Positions 36,201 through 47,400 of a stretch of 64,000 bases of DNA are shown piece after piece. Source of the stretch: Breviolum minutum Mf 1.05b.01 (lineage: Eukaryota > Sar > Dinophyceae > Suessiales > Symbiodiniaceae); the NCBI GenBank assembly GCA_000507305.1, contig DF239574.1, forward strand, positions 89,531 to 153,530, in the 5' to 3' direction. The translations under genes and the position numbers were made by a program. The notes under the pieces were generated by a model. It saw only the letters and a program-made list of their open reading frames with translations. It did no database searches and was not told the DNA's origin. The stretch's first letter is position 1. The number at the start of each line of letters is the position of its first letter.

Positions 36201-39200
36201 GACGACATTAGATTTTGACCCGCCGTCCAAGAGCCCCCATCAACCACAAAACAAGCGTTAACTGAGGATGCAGGAGAAAGTCAAGAAGACCATGGCTTCC
36301 TTGGTGGAATTGTCCACTGAAATCAATACCATTTACATCAGTGGTGTTGTGAATGGGTTTTCTACCGAGTCCAGCCCCAAGATTTGGTATTATGAGATCG
36401 CATTTGGATTTCCATAAAAAGAAACCTTACTTTCTCCACCATGACATTTTTGGGGGTTTTGGCCAGTCAAAGGTCGGAGAAGAAGATGGGAGACCTGTAC
36501 CAACACGCTAAGGCCCTGCCCCGGCCTCATTGCTTAAGTATGTTGAAGTTCAGTTGGAGTAAAAGCCCATAGTCAACTTGATTAATGTTTTTGGTCAAGT
36601 TCCCATTTCTCCTAAGGGCCGTGGAAGCATTGAACCTCGAATCCCGAATGAAGTCAGGGCCTCACTATTTGGCACCATCACATCCCATGCCACCTGCCTC
36701 AGCTCGCCCAGGGCTGTCTTGCCCAAGATCGCCGAGGATGCTGAGCCGGAGAAGCCTAAAAGGCCACGTAAGCAGAGTGCAAAGGCCAAGGCAAAGGCCA
36801 AGGCTGATGAAGGAGATCCACCCAAGCCGAAGGGGAAAGCCAAAGCAAAGGCTAAAGCTGGTAAGGAGTAGATCTATAGCCCTTTCAAATCTTGGGGTGA
36901 ATTGTAGTTGCAGAAAAAATGCAACCAATGCACTGCTCTTTTGTGCCTGTGCCGTGCGGCAAATTTGGGGATGATACTTCAACCTTAGATTGTTTGGAAA
37001 AATCAAAGGATCTGATAGTGTTCCAAAAAAACATGAATCAAAGGATGGTCTTGTCAGTTAAAGTGGAATCTGTTGTGACTACGGCGGCACTTTTTCTCTC
37101 TCTATCTATTTGTTTTTTTAAGAGCAAGTAGATGGAGTTGACTCGTTGCCAATTCAGCGGGATGAGATTCGAAATGCCAAATTGGAAAACATGCTACTTT
37201 GACCGCCGGAACTTTGAAAGAAATCTTGAAGTCTTGTTTTTGGATAGGTTATCTTGGTTCCATGTCGAACTTCCGTATGCCAGGTGAGACCACACCCATT
37301 GAATCCAGAAAACGGGTGTTAGCAGAAGCCTTTGGGGAGGCTCTAGCTGATGGGGCAGGGTTCTTACGGGGTTTGCCGAGTATCCTGATGTAGTTCAATG
37401 ATTACCGCATTGGTGTCAGAATCAAAAACTTAAAAAAATATCCTACAACAACATTCATTGATTCCCCCGGCTTTCCAAGGTCCCTGCGGTGCACTGCGAT
37501 CGGCTTCGTGAAGGTGCGTTGATCGAAGCTGGCCAACCTATAGTTAAAAAAAACAATTCAGAAATTCTTTCAGAGACGCAAGACGAGCTGTTCGTCGATT
37601 GGGTGTTGGATGGAAGGTGCCCTTAGATACTTTGGTTCGCGAAGCTGAAGACAAGTCAGTGATTACAACAAAGTACATGGACCCACATAAGCTTATGGAC
37701 TATTTGCTCAACAAGTGCCCTAGAGTTTTGTGGGGGACTGGTGACTTCGAAACTGCGATCAAACATTGTGATGATTTTTGGGCGGCATACCGGGAGTACC
37801 ATGGGACGCATCAAATCTACAGCTCCTACCCAAATGAACTAGCTTATACAATTCCCTTGGCTGTTCATGGGGATGAAGGCCGGGGAAAACGGCGTTCCCA
37901 AACAACGGTCGTGAGTTATGAGGCAGTTTTGGGACTGAAAGGGCATAGGCATTGCAACAAGTGCAGGCCAAGTACCACACAAGAATCCCATCCCTACAGC
38001 CAGGCTTTTGAAACCAAGCTTCAAAGGTCACAGTTTCGTTCAACATTTTCCGGCTTTTATCATCCCTGGTACATTGGACAAAGAGGTTGGCCCTTTGCTG
38101 GAAAAACTAATGGGTATTTTTGGTTCATCGTTACAACAACTGTTCCATCATCCCATCGAAGCTCATGGTGTCAAGTGGAGATTTGCAGTGATTGGCTGCA
38201 AAGCCGATTTGAAATGGCACTCGAAAACCTGTTGTTTGATACGTGGGTATGAACATCAATCTACAAGGGTTGACGCTGCCATGTGTCACCTGTGCCACGC
38301 AGGATTGCCAGGTATCCCGGCAGAAGCTGTGCAAGAAGGTGCTGCGTGGGAAGCGACGGTCTATGCATCCACACCTTGGTCGATGCAAAAGCTTCCGATG
38401 TTGAACGCAATCCCTTTTGATGACAGTCGACCTGAACACCTTTACAAGCTTGATGGTTTTCACAACTTACGCTTGGGGGTGTACAGGGAATTTGTAGCTA
38501 GCTCTGTCATGCTGTTACTTCGTTGGGGGTACTTTGGCGAAAACGGAAACCTGAAAGAAAAATTACAAAGGGCCCACGGCTCATTCAAGCTGGTATCTTG
38601 CTTCCATATCCAAATCAGCATCATTGAGATCATTCACTCCTGCATTCTTCAATTATAAGAACAAGAAGTCATTTCCCTGGCTGAATGCTAAAGGCAGTGA
38701 TGTCACATTGACGATGAAGTGGCTTGCGCCACTCCTGGTTTCAGCAATCAATTTGAACAATGCCCCAGAACGGGTGGAACCTTTGAATGTGATGCTATCA
38801 ACAGCACGTTTGGGGGTGAGGTGGTTTGACCTCGTTTACCACCACAACATTTTTCTGAGTCGGGCATGTGGGGCCACATTACATGAAGTCGGAACTTCTT
38901 TTGTGAGGGGATATGTTTCAATGGCAGGCTTTGCCTACCGCAACGAACATTGCCTATACGGTATCAAACCGAAGCTTCACTTCCAGACCCACACACTGTA
39001 CGAGTTACGTTTGCAGCTTGAGCGGGGGGACAAAAACATATTGTCGCCTATCGTTTGGGACTGTCAACAGAATGAAGATTACATAGGACGGTTCAGTCGC
39101 ATGAGTAGGAAACATGACCTGAGAGTCATGACAGAAAGGGTTCTAGAGCTGTGGCTTATTAAAGCCTATGTGCTTGAAAAAAGGCACCGTGACGATGGTG

Positions 39201-39208
39201 ATGACTGA
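26626..39208 (+). CDS. Giant multi-exon locus: basic module, C5-methyltransferase-like and transposase-like domains
   Basis: About 12.6 kb of + strand exons separated by short introns. Several joins are phase-consistent: 28828 to 28997, 29611 to 29873, 31500 to 31625, 31949 to 32046, 32245 to 32384 and 35511 to 35794. Order of parts: an N-terminal segment, an acidic Pro/Ser-rich linker, a tandem repeat, a Lys/Ala-rich basic tract, a methyltransferase-like domain, a middle helical and second Lys/Ala tract, and a C-terminal domain with HGDEG, KADLKW, a C-x2-C and NEDYIG motifs. I recall similar proteins as abundant and uncharacterised in Symbiodiniaceae; I could not check this. Two frame breaks near 38.0 and 38.6 kb suggest tiny introns, errors or decay. 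It may be one polyprotein, or two adjacent genes of one mobile element. Confidence 0.6.
27362..28018 (+). CDS. Acidic, Pro/Ser-rich linker exon
   Basis: It enters at AAG|G and reads FVSNSWQVKPIQDVSLKPLW, then Pro/Ala-rich (PPAPPAAPAPVPASG), then Asp/Glu-rich (FSDDEDEDIDSPVF), then a charged helix (LEQRREALRGKKEALRSG). This composition is typical of a disordered spacer. The true 3' end is uncertain; a GT donor lies near 27998. Confidence 0.55.
28392..28828 (+). CDS. Exon with tandem HVEPTxKDPTLADEIP repeats
   Basis: After TTAAG|G it reads TSLDNVETLPMGCDQVELDR. Four to five imperfect copies follow of a 14-21 residue unit of the type HVEPTQKDPTLADEIP. It ends LRNAQ with a GT donor, in phase 0 with the next exon. 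The DNA-level repeat shows local duplication within an expressed reading frame. Confidence 0.7.
28997..29611 (+). CDS. Lys/Ala-rich basic module and helical tail
   Basis: The start is VPIIKRKEQLQAPFRSGDGG. An acidic patch follows, then about 70 residues of alternating Lys, Ala, Pro and Ser (ASRAKAKAKAKAKTRAKAKA and PKKKASKKASPKASAAKAKA style). A globular-looking region follows (FAGRYVKGPHLMAMRDVFEE ... YDACLEIVNGQVDSFLKLEE). The basic tract resembles linker-histone or HU-like tails and would bind nucleic acid, but this is composition, not homology. Confidence 0.7.
29873..30060 (+). CDS. Short exon following the basic module
   Basis: Joined in phase 2 across a GT-AG intron, it reads KEVGGRVRILNSSLLIGALT and then EWVRCGHEPVWIDQFEFW. 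No domain is recognised. The stretch 30061-31309 contains further weak open segments (30871-31065) and one inverted-repeat element but no exon that I can link. Confidence 0.5.
31066..31168. mobile_element. Second copy of the TACACCC...inverted-repeat element
   Basis: Left end TACACCCCTGAAGATTAACA and right end TATTAATCTTCCAGGGTA are inverted. It is related to 8582-8687 and lies in an intron or spacer of the giant locus. Confidence 0.75.
31310..32480 (+). CDS. Cytosine-C5-methyltransferase-like domain
   Basis: Exons are about 31310-31500, 31625-31949, 32046-32245 and 32384 to about 32470, with all three joins in phase. LDLVEYFSGAARISKIA matches motif I (FSG-x-G) of C5-MTases, and NVREFD the acidic motif II. 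CSSFSVVNRHTSQR sits where the catalytic motif IV Cys (PCxxFS) is expected; the Cys is kept but the Pro is not. LLENPLQS matches the ENV motif VI. FGGPTKKPTMLLTNNP resembles the segment after motif VIII in phage-type enzymes. Motifs IX and X are not evident. It could be a degenerate, non-catalytic or base-flipping relative. The function is inferred. Confidence 0.5.
32549..36871 (+). CDS. Middle exons of the giant locus, mostly helical and low-complexity
   Basis: Open blocks are 32549-32766 (LLQDGLPSWAEAELSEPIWY), 33190-33331 (MEASKLDRSVLSAETLLNGL), 33387-33698 (acidic), about 34316-34628 (Pro-rich, then VMEVSKRTGKRKVSDYIFNQ), 34829-34940 (EEFYVELELLKEDSIEDDLL, donor GTGAGT), about 35060-35196 (RWDRYEKVMLYWAETAVKAS), about 35317-35511, 35794-35876, 36032-36132 (PRACIDKRAKFLQAGDDKFS), about 36272-36385 and about 36578-36871 (a second Lys/Ala tract, SAKAKAKAKADEGD). 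Only some joins are phase-verified. No enzyme motif is recognised. Confidence 0.5.
32827..32881. repeat. 21-bp tandem repeat
   Basis: AAAACGACGTAAAAACCCA followed by two variable bases occurs at 32827, 32848 and, shortened, 32869. It lies between exons of the giant locus. Confidence 0.9.
37132..37283 (+). CDS. Exon preceding the transposase-like domain
   Basis: After a pyrimidine tract and TAG acceptor it reads MELTRCQFSGMRFEMPNWKT, then LEVLFLDRLSWFHVELPYA, with a GTGAGA donor. Confidence 0.55.
37574..39208 (+). CDS. Transposase-like (RNase H-fold candidate) C-terminal domain
   Basis: Three frames in succession. The first (37574 to about 38010) reads VGWKVPLDTLVREAEDKSVI and contains IPLAVHGDEGRGKRRS near 37863. 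The second (about 38023-38590) contains FAVIGCKADLKWHSK near 38190 and the C-x2-C MCHLCHAG near 38281. The third (about 38622-39208) contains KPKLHFQTHTLYELRLQ and WDCQQNEDYIGRFSRMSRK, ending HRDDGDD and a stop. Spaced acids (Asp in HGDEG, Asp in KADLKW, Glu in NEDYIG) and a Cys pair between the second and third recall KDZ/Plavaka-type DDE transposases. This is pattern similarity only. The frame changes near 38.01-38.03 and 38.59-38.62 kb need very short introns or indels. Confidence 0.45.
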
Positions 39209-41446
39209 GGATGCGGCTCTTTGAAAAAAACATGGCGTTCCAACGGGTGGCCAGCTATCAGAATAATGGATCAACATTGAATGATGACTTATGCACTAAT
39301 CCTGCCCATTGAACTATGCATCAAAGAATGTTATCCATTCTTCAATGTTTTATCAGGTTGATGTTGTGAAAACATCATCAAACATCCATTCTTCAATTGC
39401 AAGTGATATCAAGTGATGTTGTCTAAACACATGTTCACACCCCGGAAGCCAATCAGGCAGCGAGGGCGACAGTTTTTTTTGGGAGGCAGGTGGAGGCGAC
39501 AATAAAATCTAGAAACGACAAAAAAACCAGAGGCGACAACAATTCTTGTAGTTTCACAAAACGACATCTTTTTTGCAAGGGAGGAGTTTCCAGGTATATA
39601 TATATATATATTAAAATATGCTTTAATTGTGATATCATACAAGGCAATTTGATATACGACAATTGCATACATTTGATGTTTTTTGATTTAACATGATACA
39701 AAATAACATAGCAGGATGTAATGGGATCTAACATGGTTTAACATGATCTCAAGGTGGTATAGTGTAACATGATATGATTTTTGTGATACAACATGATACG
39801 ATTGACCTTAACAGGATTTGATATAAGCTAACATGCTATAAAAGAAACAATCATAGGAATTTGAAATGAACTGAAATGATGTAGGTACATCATTATTTAA
39901 AAATGTTAAACAACATAAGTTTTCAAAATAGGTGTTACCGTATTAAAGAGAAAACACTTTCACACACCTTAAGATGTTATTTTCCAGTTTCATATCCACA
40001 GCAACGACTGGGGGACGAAGGATCCAAAACCGCTAGGCCAACCTGGTGGATGATCGTGTCCTTTTCGGCTTAGTGCGCTTATCCTTTGGACGTGGCGATG
40101 GGTTGGGTGGCTTGAGGTTGGAAAAAACGCCAGACGAGTTCTAACCAACATGTGGGGAGGACTAAACATGCTAAATTTGTGTGAACACAAGCATGGATTT
40201 TTTTTTGTCAAATTGAAAACCTTTCCATCAACATTGAAATGAGTGCAATTACGGACTCTCCTATTTGCCTATTAGACCCCCCTGAAACCACGCCTTAGGC
40301 GTGTTGGCCTTACAAAGCATGTGCTCATCCATTGGGCCGGGGATCCCAGCCATTAAAAGACACCTCAACGTCAATGTAAAATAGTGAAACTTCCCCCCCA
40401 GGTGGGTCCACAGGTGGGTGCTGTCCGCCGCGGCTTGTGTGGTGCCAAGTATGGAGAGGCTGGGAGCTACGGAAACTTGATGTGAAGTGAGGGGATTTTT
40501 GCCGTGGTGTGATTTTTTTTTGGTTGAGATCTGTTGAGATGCTGGAAATTTTCGGATATAACTTCACGAATCCATATACATATCAATATTATGTTATATA
40601 TTAGTATGTATACGTGATGACTAATGTCATGGTGGTGAAGATTTGCCATGTTTGAGGATTGAACGAATCAAAAATCTCCACCTTAAGGGCATTTCGATGT
40701 TTGAAATTTCCCGGTAGGTCAGTGCATTGGTTGGCAGCTATTGCGCTCTGGCCTTTCGACACGAGGTGTGAGTTTTCAGCTGGTGATTTTCACGGACCGA
40801 AAAGTTTGCAAATTGGAAAGACCTGAGATTTGGAAATTTTCAAATCAAGGATATTAGATTTGGAAGAGCACAATTCAAGGATATTTTTAAGTATGTTTTT
40901 TCATATTGCGAGATGGCAAGATATATAACAGAGTAGTTCGTGATATTTATCTGAAATATATATATATATATACATGTTCATTTTTACTGATATATCTACT
41001 TCTGGGAGAATGTTTTTTTCGTTCATTTTCCCGGTAAAAATTTTGGTGTCAGATTTTGTTTCCCACGATCATCCTTTCGGGAGGCCAATTCCTTGAGCGA
41101 TCTGAGGTGACAGCTGACATGCCTTGGGATTTTTTTTTTCACGGAAAACCGAAAAACGAAAGACATTTACTTTGGTGGTTTGGGCAAGGTTGAAAATGGG
41201 GGGGGAAAATTTTTTGCTGGAAAAACTTTTGGGAAAGATTCGGAAGTTGGAGGGCTATCTATCATCAGTTTTTTCCAAATATTAAATTTGCAGGGGTGGT
41301 GGTTGGGGGTTGTTTTTTAGAGTTTTTTTTGTTTTGGGGAGGGGAGAGGCAACAAAAAACTGAGTTTTATTGTTTGAATTTTTGGAGTTGAGCGATTCGT
41401 GATGATTTTGGTTGAAGAAAAATCCACCATTTTTCATGGGCTCGAG
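39209..41446. other. AT-rich spacer with degenerate AACATGATA words
   Basis: From about 39590 to 39850 there is a (TA)n tract, then many imperfect copies of AACATGATA/AACATGG. Around 39455-39540 GGCGACAA recurs. The block 40560-40620 and the area near 40960 are AT-rich. No supported exon was found. Confidence 0.55.
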
Positions 41447-44400
41447 GATGAGAGGGATCAGATTGAACAGCAGAAATTGATAGAACACTTCAGATAATGT
41501 GCCTGCATCCAGTGAGAAGTCAGAAGGGAAGTCTTGATTTTTACAGAAGCCCCATCCAACAGACTCACCAAAGAGATTGCGAGTTTTCAGTTGTGCACTT
41601 TGATCTAAAGAAACCTGAGATGATTTAGACTAATTTAGACATGTGGGTTCTGCAAAATGGTGTTGTCAATCCTGCCCCAATTGACTATTTGCCAGGTTGG
41701 AAGAGATTATCCTGAAGCTTCAGCATGCCTGACATGCCTTGTTACAGTTTCTAGTTCTTTGTGGCAAGATTTTCAGTGTTTTGTGTCTTGTTTTGGAAGG
41801 TCAATACGCATTGTCCCATATACAGTACCAAGGTAAATCCCGAATCACTCAATGGCATAGATAATTCATTATCTTGATAAAGATGAAACTGCGTATAATG
41901 AATTATATAGACACTTATAATTACATGCCACTTTTCATATTACTGTAAGATGGCCAATTACGCGGAAGATTTGGCCACCTTTCGATATGGTGTTTAATTG
42001 CTAACTGCACGCTTGTGTGGAAAACGAGATAGTCCGCCACTAAAATGATTACCAAGTTTTTGTGTGACAGGTCCGAATGTATGTAAAGGGAGGTGGTCCG
42101 CCACTAAAACGAGTACCATGATTGCTCATGGTGTTTCTTTCCCCTTCTTTTTTTACATTTGTAGGATCAAGATGTCTTTAGGCAAGAGACACTCCAAACC
42201 ATGTAAGACGACATGGTTTTTGGTCCGAACGCAATAAACAGATGATAAACCAAGGACTGCCAGACTTAAAGCATGCAGAAAGAATAATAGACGATTCAAT
42301 CGCTAATGCATATAACTATAGAGATCATATAACTATAGAGAACATGTTCGAACTCAAACTTCTCCCAATTGTCCGGTAAGCCAAGTTCCAGGATGAGCAT
42401 CGGCCTGATTTTTTGGCCAATAGGGGAAAACCCGGGTTTTTCCTCCCAACCCGTGATTGTTCGGAAAAACCCGGGTTTCCCCCCTCCGTCATGGGTAAAA
42501 CCGAGGTTTCGATTCAAACCCGACAAATTTGTGGGGTTGAGAAGCTTAGGGTACATATAATTCAGACAAAAATTAGATCCATCAAATATCAATGTCCATG
42601 TTGTAAATTCCGCCACTGTTGAAAGCTGTTTACCGGGAAAATCGCTGAAAATCGCCAGGCGCCTTACCGTGGTGGATAGCGTATCAGGTGATGGCGTAGC
42701 AGCGCGGATCTCTCTGGAAGAGTACAACTTGGCAACTCGGTTTGTAACAGCAGGGCATAGGTTTTCAAAACGAAACCATGTCATCTCCCCCCCAAAAAAT
42801 ACGATAATATATTTCTATATTATATATACATATTTATGACGATTATAGATAGATATACAGTTGAATATGGGATATGAAGTATAGAAGTTGCGACATGATA
42901 TGCAGCATGTCTAATTTATAGCCCCACATCCACACAATCAATGGGCATATGATCTTTGAATAATGGATGAATGAACGAACGAACGAACGAATGAATGAAT
43001 GAATGAATGAATGAATGAAATCATGAAAGACTGAAGGAATGAATGAGTACGAACGAATGAGCGGAGGAACGAATGAATGAATGAGAAGACACACAAACAG
43101 ATTAATGAACGATTCCGTACAGGAATCGAATAAATTGAAGAAACACAGACACATATGAAGAAGTCAATCAGTTTATTTGACACTGATTGCAGAATTAATA
43201 CAGAATCATGGACACACGAATCAAAAAATGAACGGATAGATGAACAAACTGAAAGAATAGATAGACATTTACAAACCGATCAAGATGTAGGTATCCTTAC
43301 ATACATCTGTCCGTGCATGTCTATATCTATATAAAATACACTTAAACTTACATCTCCCCTCAATCAAAAATAACCATGCGATTCATGAGGCCAAGACAGA
43401 AGAACTGCGGAGACAAGACGAGGCGTTGAAAAGGAGGCGTGGCGACATGCAAAGCATTTGCCCAGCAACGGCTTGGTATTCTGCAGTCTATGCAAAACAA
43501 TTGGATCCAAAATTTCCCATGTCAAAAAAAACTGAGTGGAAAACCTAAAAAAACCTCAGGAGTTTTCATATTTTTTGGTTTGGGTGAACTCTGGCTTCAA
43601 AAAATCGGTCCTCCAGCCCCCAAGAGTTTATGACATTCTGAAGGTCAGAAGCAAAGCGCCCTAAAGCGGTGCAGGTGCGGCGTTTCTGAAACAATGCCAA
43701 CAATGAGATTTTGCCCATGATTTGTTGCGTTTTTACTTGATACTTTTTTTGCAAAAACATTGGATTTATAGTGATGAGTTTTTAGTGATTTGGTCAGTCT
43801 TTAGAAATGTCTCCCTATCCGGCACTTGTCTTCCTGTATCAGCTGCTGATTTGTTTGCACCGCCATGTGAACTTCGCGTGAGGTGCAAATCCCAAAGCTG
43901 GAATTGGCAGCCTCCACCAAGGTGCAACAGAACTTGATTGAATAGATTCCCATCTCTCAGTGTCAAACGTATAGGGGGCGGTTACCTTTGGGGTATAACA
44001 TCATCAACATGTTGATGTTGTTTTTTTTTTGGGGGGGGGGGTAGACAATCAGGATTGAGAAAAAAATCACATTTGACTTGGAATGTGTAGAGCGGGGGTG
44101 GCTGATATGGGTGGAAGTTATGATCCATTTGGCAGCTCTATACCCATTGGGCCATTGAGGTACCTTGGCGAAGATTGCAAACAGAGAAACTATCTACGAA
44201 TATCTACGATATATTAAAATTCTATATACAATACGATGAATGTGTGCGTTGGCGAAACACAAGTTCAAGCACTGCTAGCACATGCAAAGTAGCTGACCTC
44301 CCGTTATTCATCACCAATGTACATGAAACCTTTCGCAATCAACATCTTTGAGATTGCCAGGAGACCCCGGCGACCCCACTGGCAGTTACATCCCTTCCTG

Positions 44401-47400
44401 ATTTGAAGCCTGACACTCAATGGTATCCGCACAGCATCCACTGTGAACTCCCTGTCACCTTGTGGATTTCAGGACAGCTTTGCGGATGGTGAGAGATCCA
44501 AAGGGCCACATCAATTGGGCTCAAAGCTAAGACACGATTGGAACTACAAGTTTTTGGATGGTTTGATGGATATTTTGGATGGTTTGTGAATCAATCATTT
44601 GATGGAATTCATACTACAAGTTTGTGAATCAATCATTTGATGCAGATTTTCAATGCCAAGAATTAGTTTGATGCTTTGATTCGATGAATGAATGCAGCTC
44701 GTGGAACTGTGGCTCTTCCTTATTATAGGTCCTTTGTGGCTTACCATCGCGCTTGCCACCATCACCGTGCCGAGCGTTCGGGTTCCCCACTGAGTTAAAG
44801 ATCGATGGTGGAAACTCCTTGATACTGTTGATGGCTGAAATCCGGCTAACCACCTGGGAAATATAAACCCTGCAAGTAATGAGATAAACTACCATATCAC
44901 CTGGTATAGGATTTCTGAACCATCAACAGTATGGGTTTACGACCTGGAACCCTTTACCGTTTAACGACCTTCTTGCCAAACGATCCTGAGGTTTTCACAG
45001 AAGTAAGGGTGTGTGGCTCCTGGGCACCTTGCTGAAGTGTGGGACTGCCGAAGTCTTCTGCCAATACGGAAGAGATATCTTGAGATGTTTGATTCTGAAA
45101 GGAAAGAGACCTGTTGTGTTTGTGATAATTTTGTTATGAGTACATGATAGAATGTCCTATATCCGGCAGCAACGCTGGAGCTGTTATGTTGATTTGTTCC
45201 TGATAAATGTAGCATTTGAGAGGACCAGATTTGGATTGGCAAAAGGTCTTCGAAAAGAATCCACGAATCTAGCTGGCTGTGTCCGTGCCTAGGGCGTTGA
45301 ATGCACCGAAGCACCTCTTTACAAACAAAACATGGACTCCATGGAACAGAATGTCAGACATTGATAGGCGAGGGTGCACATTTCAGAGGTCAGAGAGTCG
45401 AAAAAAAAAAGGGGAATGCACGACTTCCCGCGTGGAGTGCAGAGACATCTTGCCGGTGTCCAGCTGCCTCTTCCGCTTAATTTTTAGATGATGCTGTGAC
45501 TCACACCTGATCAACTAGTGTGTGCTGTAAGCGTTTTGGCACAGAAATCAAGAGATGCTTTTTTAAGTTGTTTTGAAGATTATGTGTAGCCACAGCATGC
45601 CAAACAGCTCTTACTTGCAAGTAATTCGCGACAGTTGCAGCCAGGCACTATATTTCGTTGTATCTCTTATAGCAGAGGTAAACAGAGCTAAGCACCACAA
45701 TATGGGGCTAGACGGGAAACATCAAAATTGCAGGTGATGGTGGTAGCATGATGTTTTCTATATTTGCCATTCCTTTTCAGGCAAATACATAACCAATTGC
45801 ACAAACATGACACATACCGTGATCACATAAAATTGTTATATAAAGGTATGTGCTGTACATATGTCTTGGACTGGGTGATCGATCATACGGACTTGCCAGT
45901 GATAGTGAAGTTGCTCTAGGACAACCATCCTATGAACATTTGAATACCGATTAAATTGCATAGCTGACATCTTGACAGATTGAAGATGCCTGTTGTGCAC
46001 TGCGGGATGCTTTGCGCACGGCTCGCCTGTTTCTTTACTTGCCCACTGCAACTTTCACCATGGATGAGCAAAGAAGTCAGAAGTCCCCCAACATAGATAG
46101 GTGGTCTGTCCTTGATGGAATATGCTGAAACTATCCAAATGATGCCTACATTGTTTATTGGATCCGATTTTTTGGATTTGTTTTGTATAATTACTTCAAA
46201 CTCCACCATGGTGAGCTCAAGTTTTTTTAGTTGCATGCATTGAACCAACGGTTGATGAAGAAAAAAGCGCCAGCGTGGCGTTTTCAGAGCGTGGCGAACG
46301 ACATTGCAACGGTCAGATGTTGCGACATTGCGGTTGAGCTGGCCCCAATGATTTACTGTATATGCCATTCCCATACCATACATGGGACTGGTATATTTAA
46401 CTACATTTGGTTGATTTTATGGCAAATGTAGGGAGATATACCATAGATGGATGGTATGGGACTTTTTCAAGCCGATTTCACAGGCTCAAAAAAAACACAT
46501 GTCGACTTCAACCTGCTAAGTAGCAATTTTTGCCATGCCCCCGTTTCATGGCCGGATCAAATGTTATTTTCCAATCCTTAATTGTAATGTACAACAGAAA
46601 GTAAGCAAAGGTCTCTTTAAAATACTAGGCAGTCATCAAAAGAAGTGATTGAAAGAAAGCAAAGGCACCTGCGGCTGGGGGCCGTACTTTCTATACCTCA
46701 TAACTTGGCGCAACTTGCAATGGCTGAACTGGATGAAGACAGGTTGGATTCCATGGGATTCCACGGTGATTCCGACAGATTTGAAGCAAGACTCTCTTCT
46801 CATTTTCAGATCTTTGGTCTCATTGTCGATTCACAAAAAGACTTTTCTTGAACCCTACCCTACCAAGGGCCCACAAAACCCCAAGCTGAAATCTCGAAGA
46901 TTTCTAGGTTTTTTGGGTGGTCAAAACCCTTGGAAACCAAATGGGTCCCTTCTGCGACCCGACCAACCAACCGAGTGAAGGTTCGCTGCACGCATGGCCA
47001 GCTTGGTCGATGCATTGGATCGTCAACCAGCCTTTCAACCAACAGACGATGATCCAGGCAACCCGCAACTTTTTCCAGGTGAAAAAGTTGCGGAAAAAAC
47101 CGAAAATGGTGGGTTTCAACAGGAAAGTTCCCGCGATTTAGATCGATTCGTTTCCTGGATACATATATACATAGATTATATAGTACTGGATATATAGATA
47201 TATACAAGAGACACCATAAATCTACGTAATATATGCGCTATACATATATTATATCATGTATATATGAAACATATTAATTACATATATACACATTATCATT
47301 GGATCCTCTATAAAGAAACTAGCAGAGCTAGTTAAATTGATCCTGTTTGATGCAGACTTTTTGCCAAGTTTAACAAAAAACCAAGGAATTTCCACAATTT

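Noticed and set aside
42843..43183. Minus-strand Ser/Phe/Ile/His-rich frames
   Set aside because: They translate the GAAT/GAAC tetranucleotide repeat.
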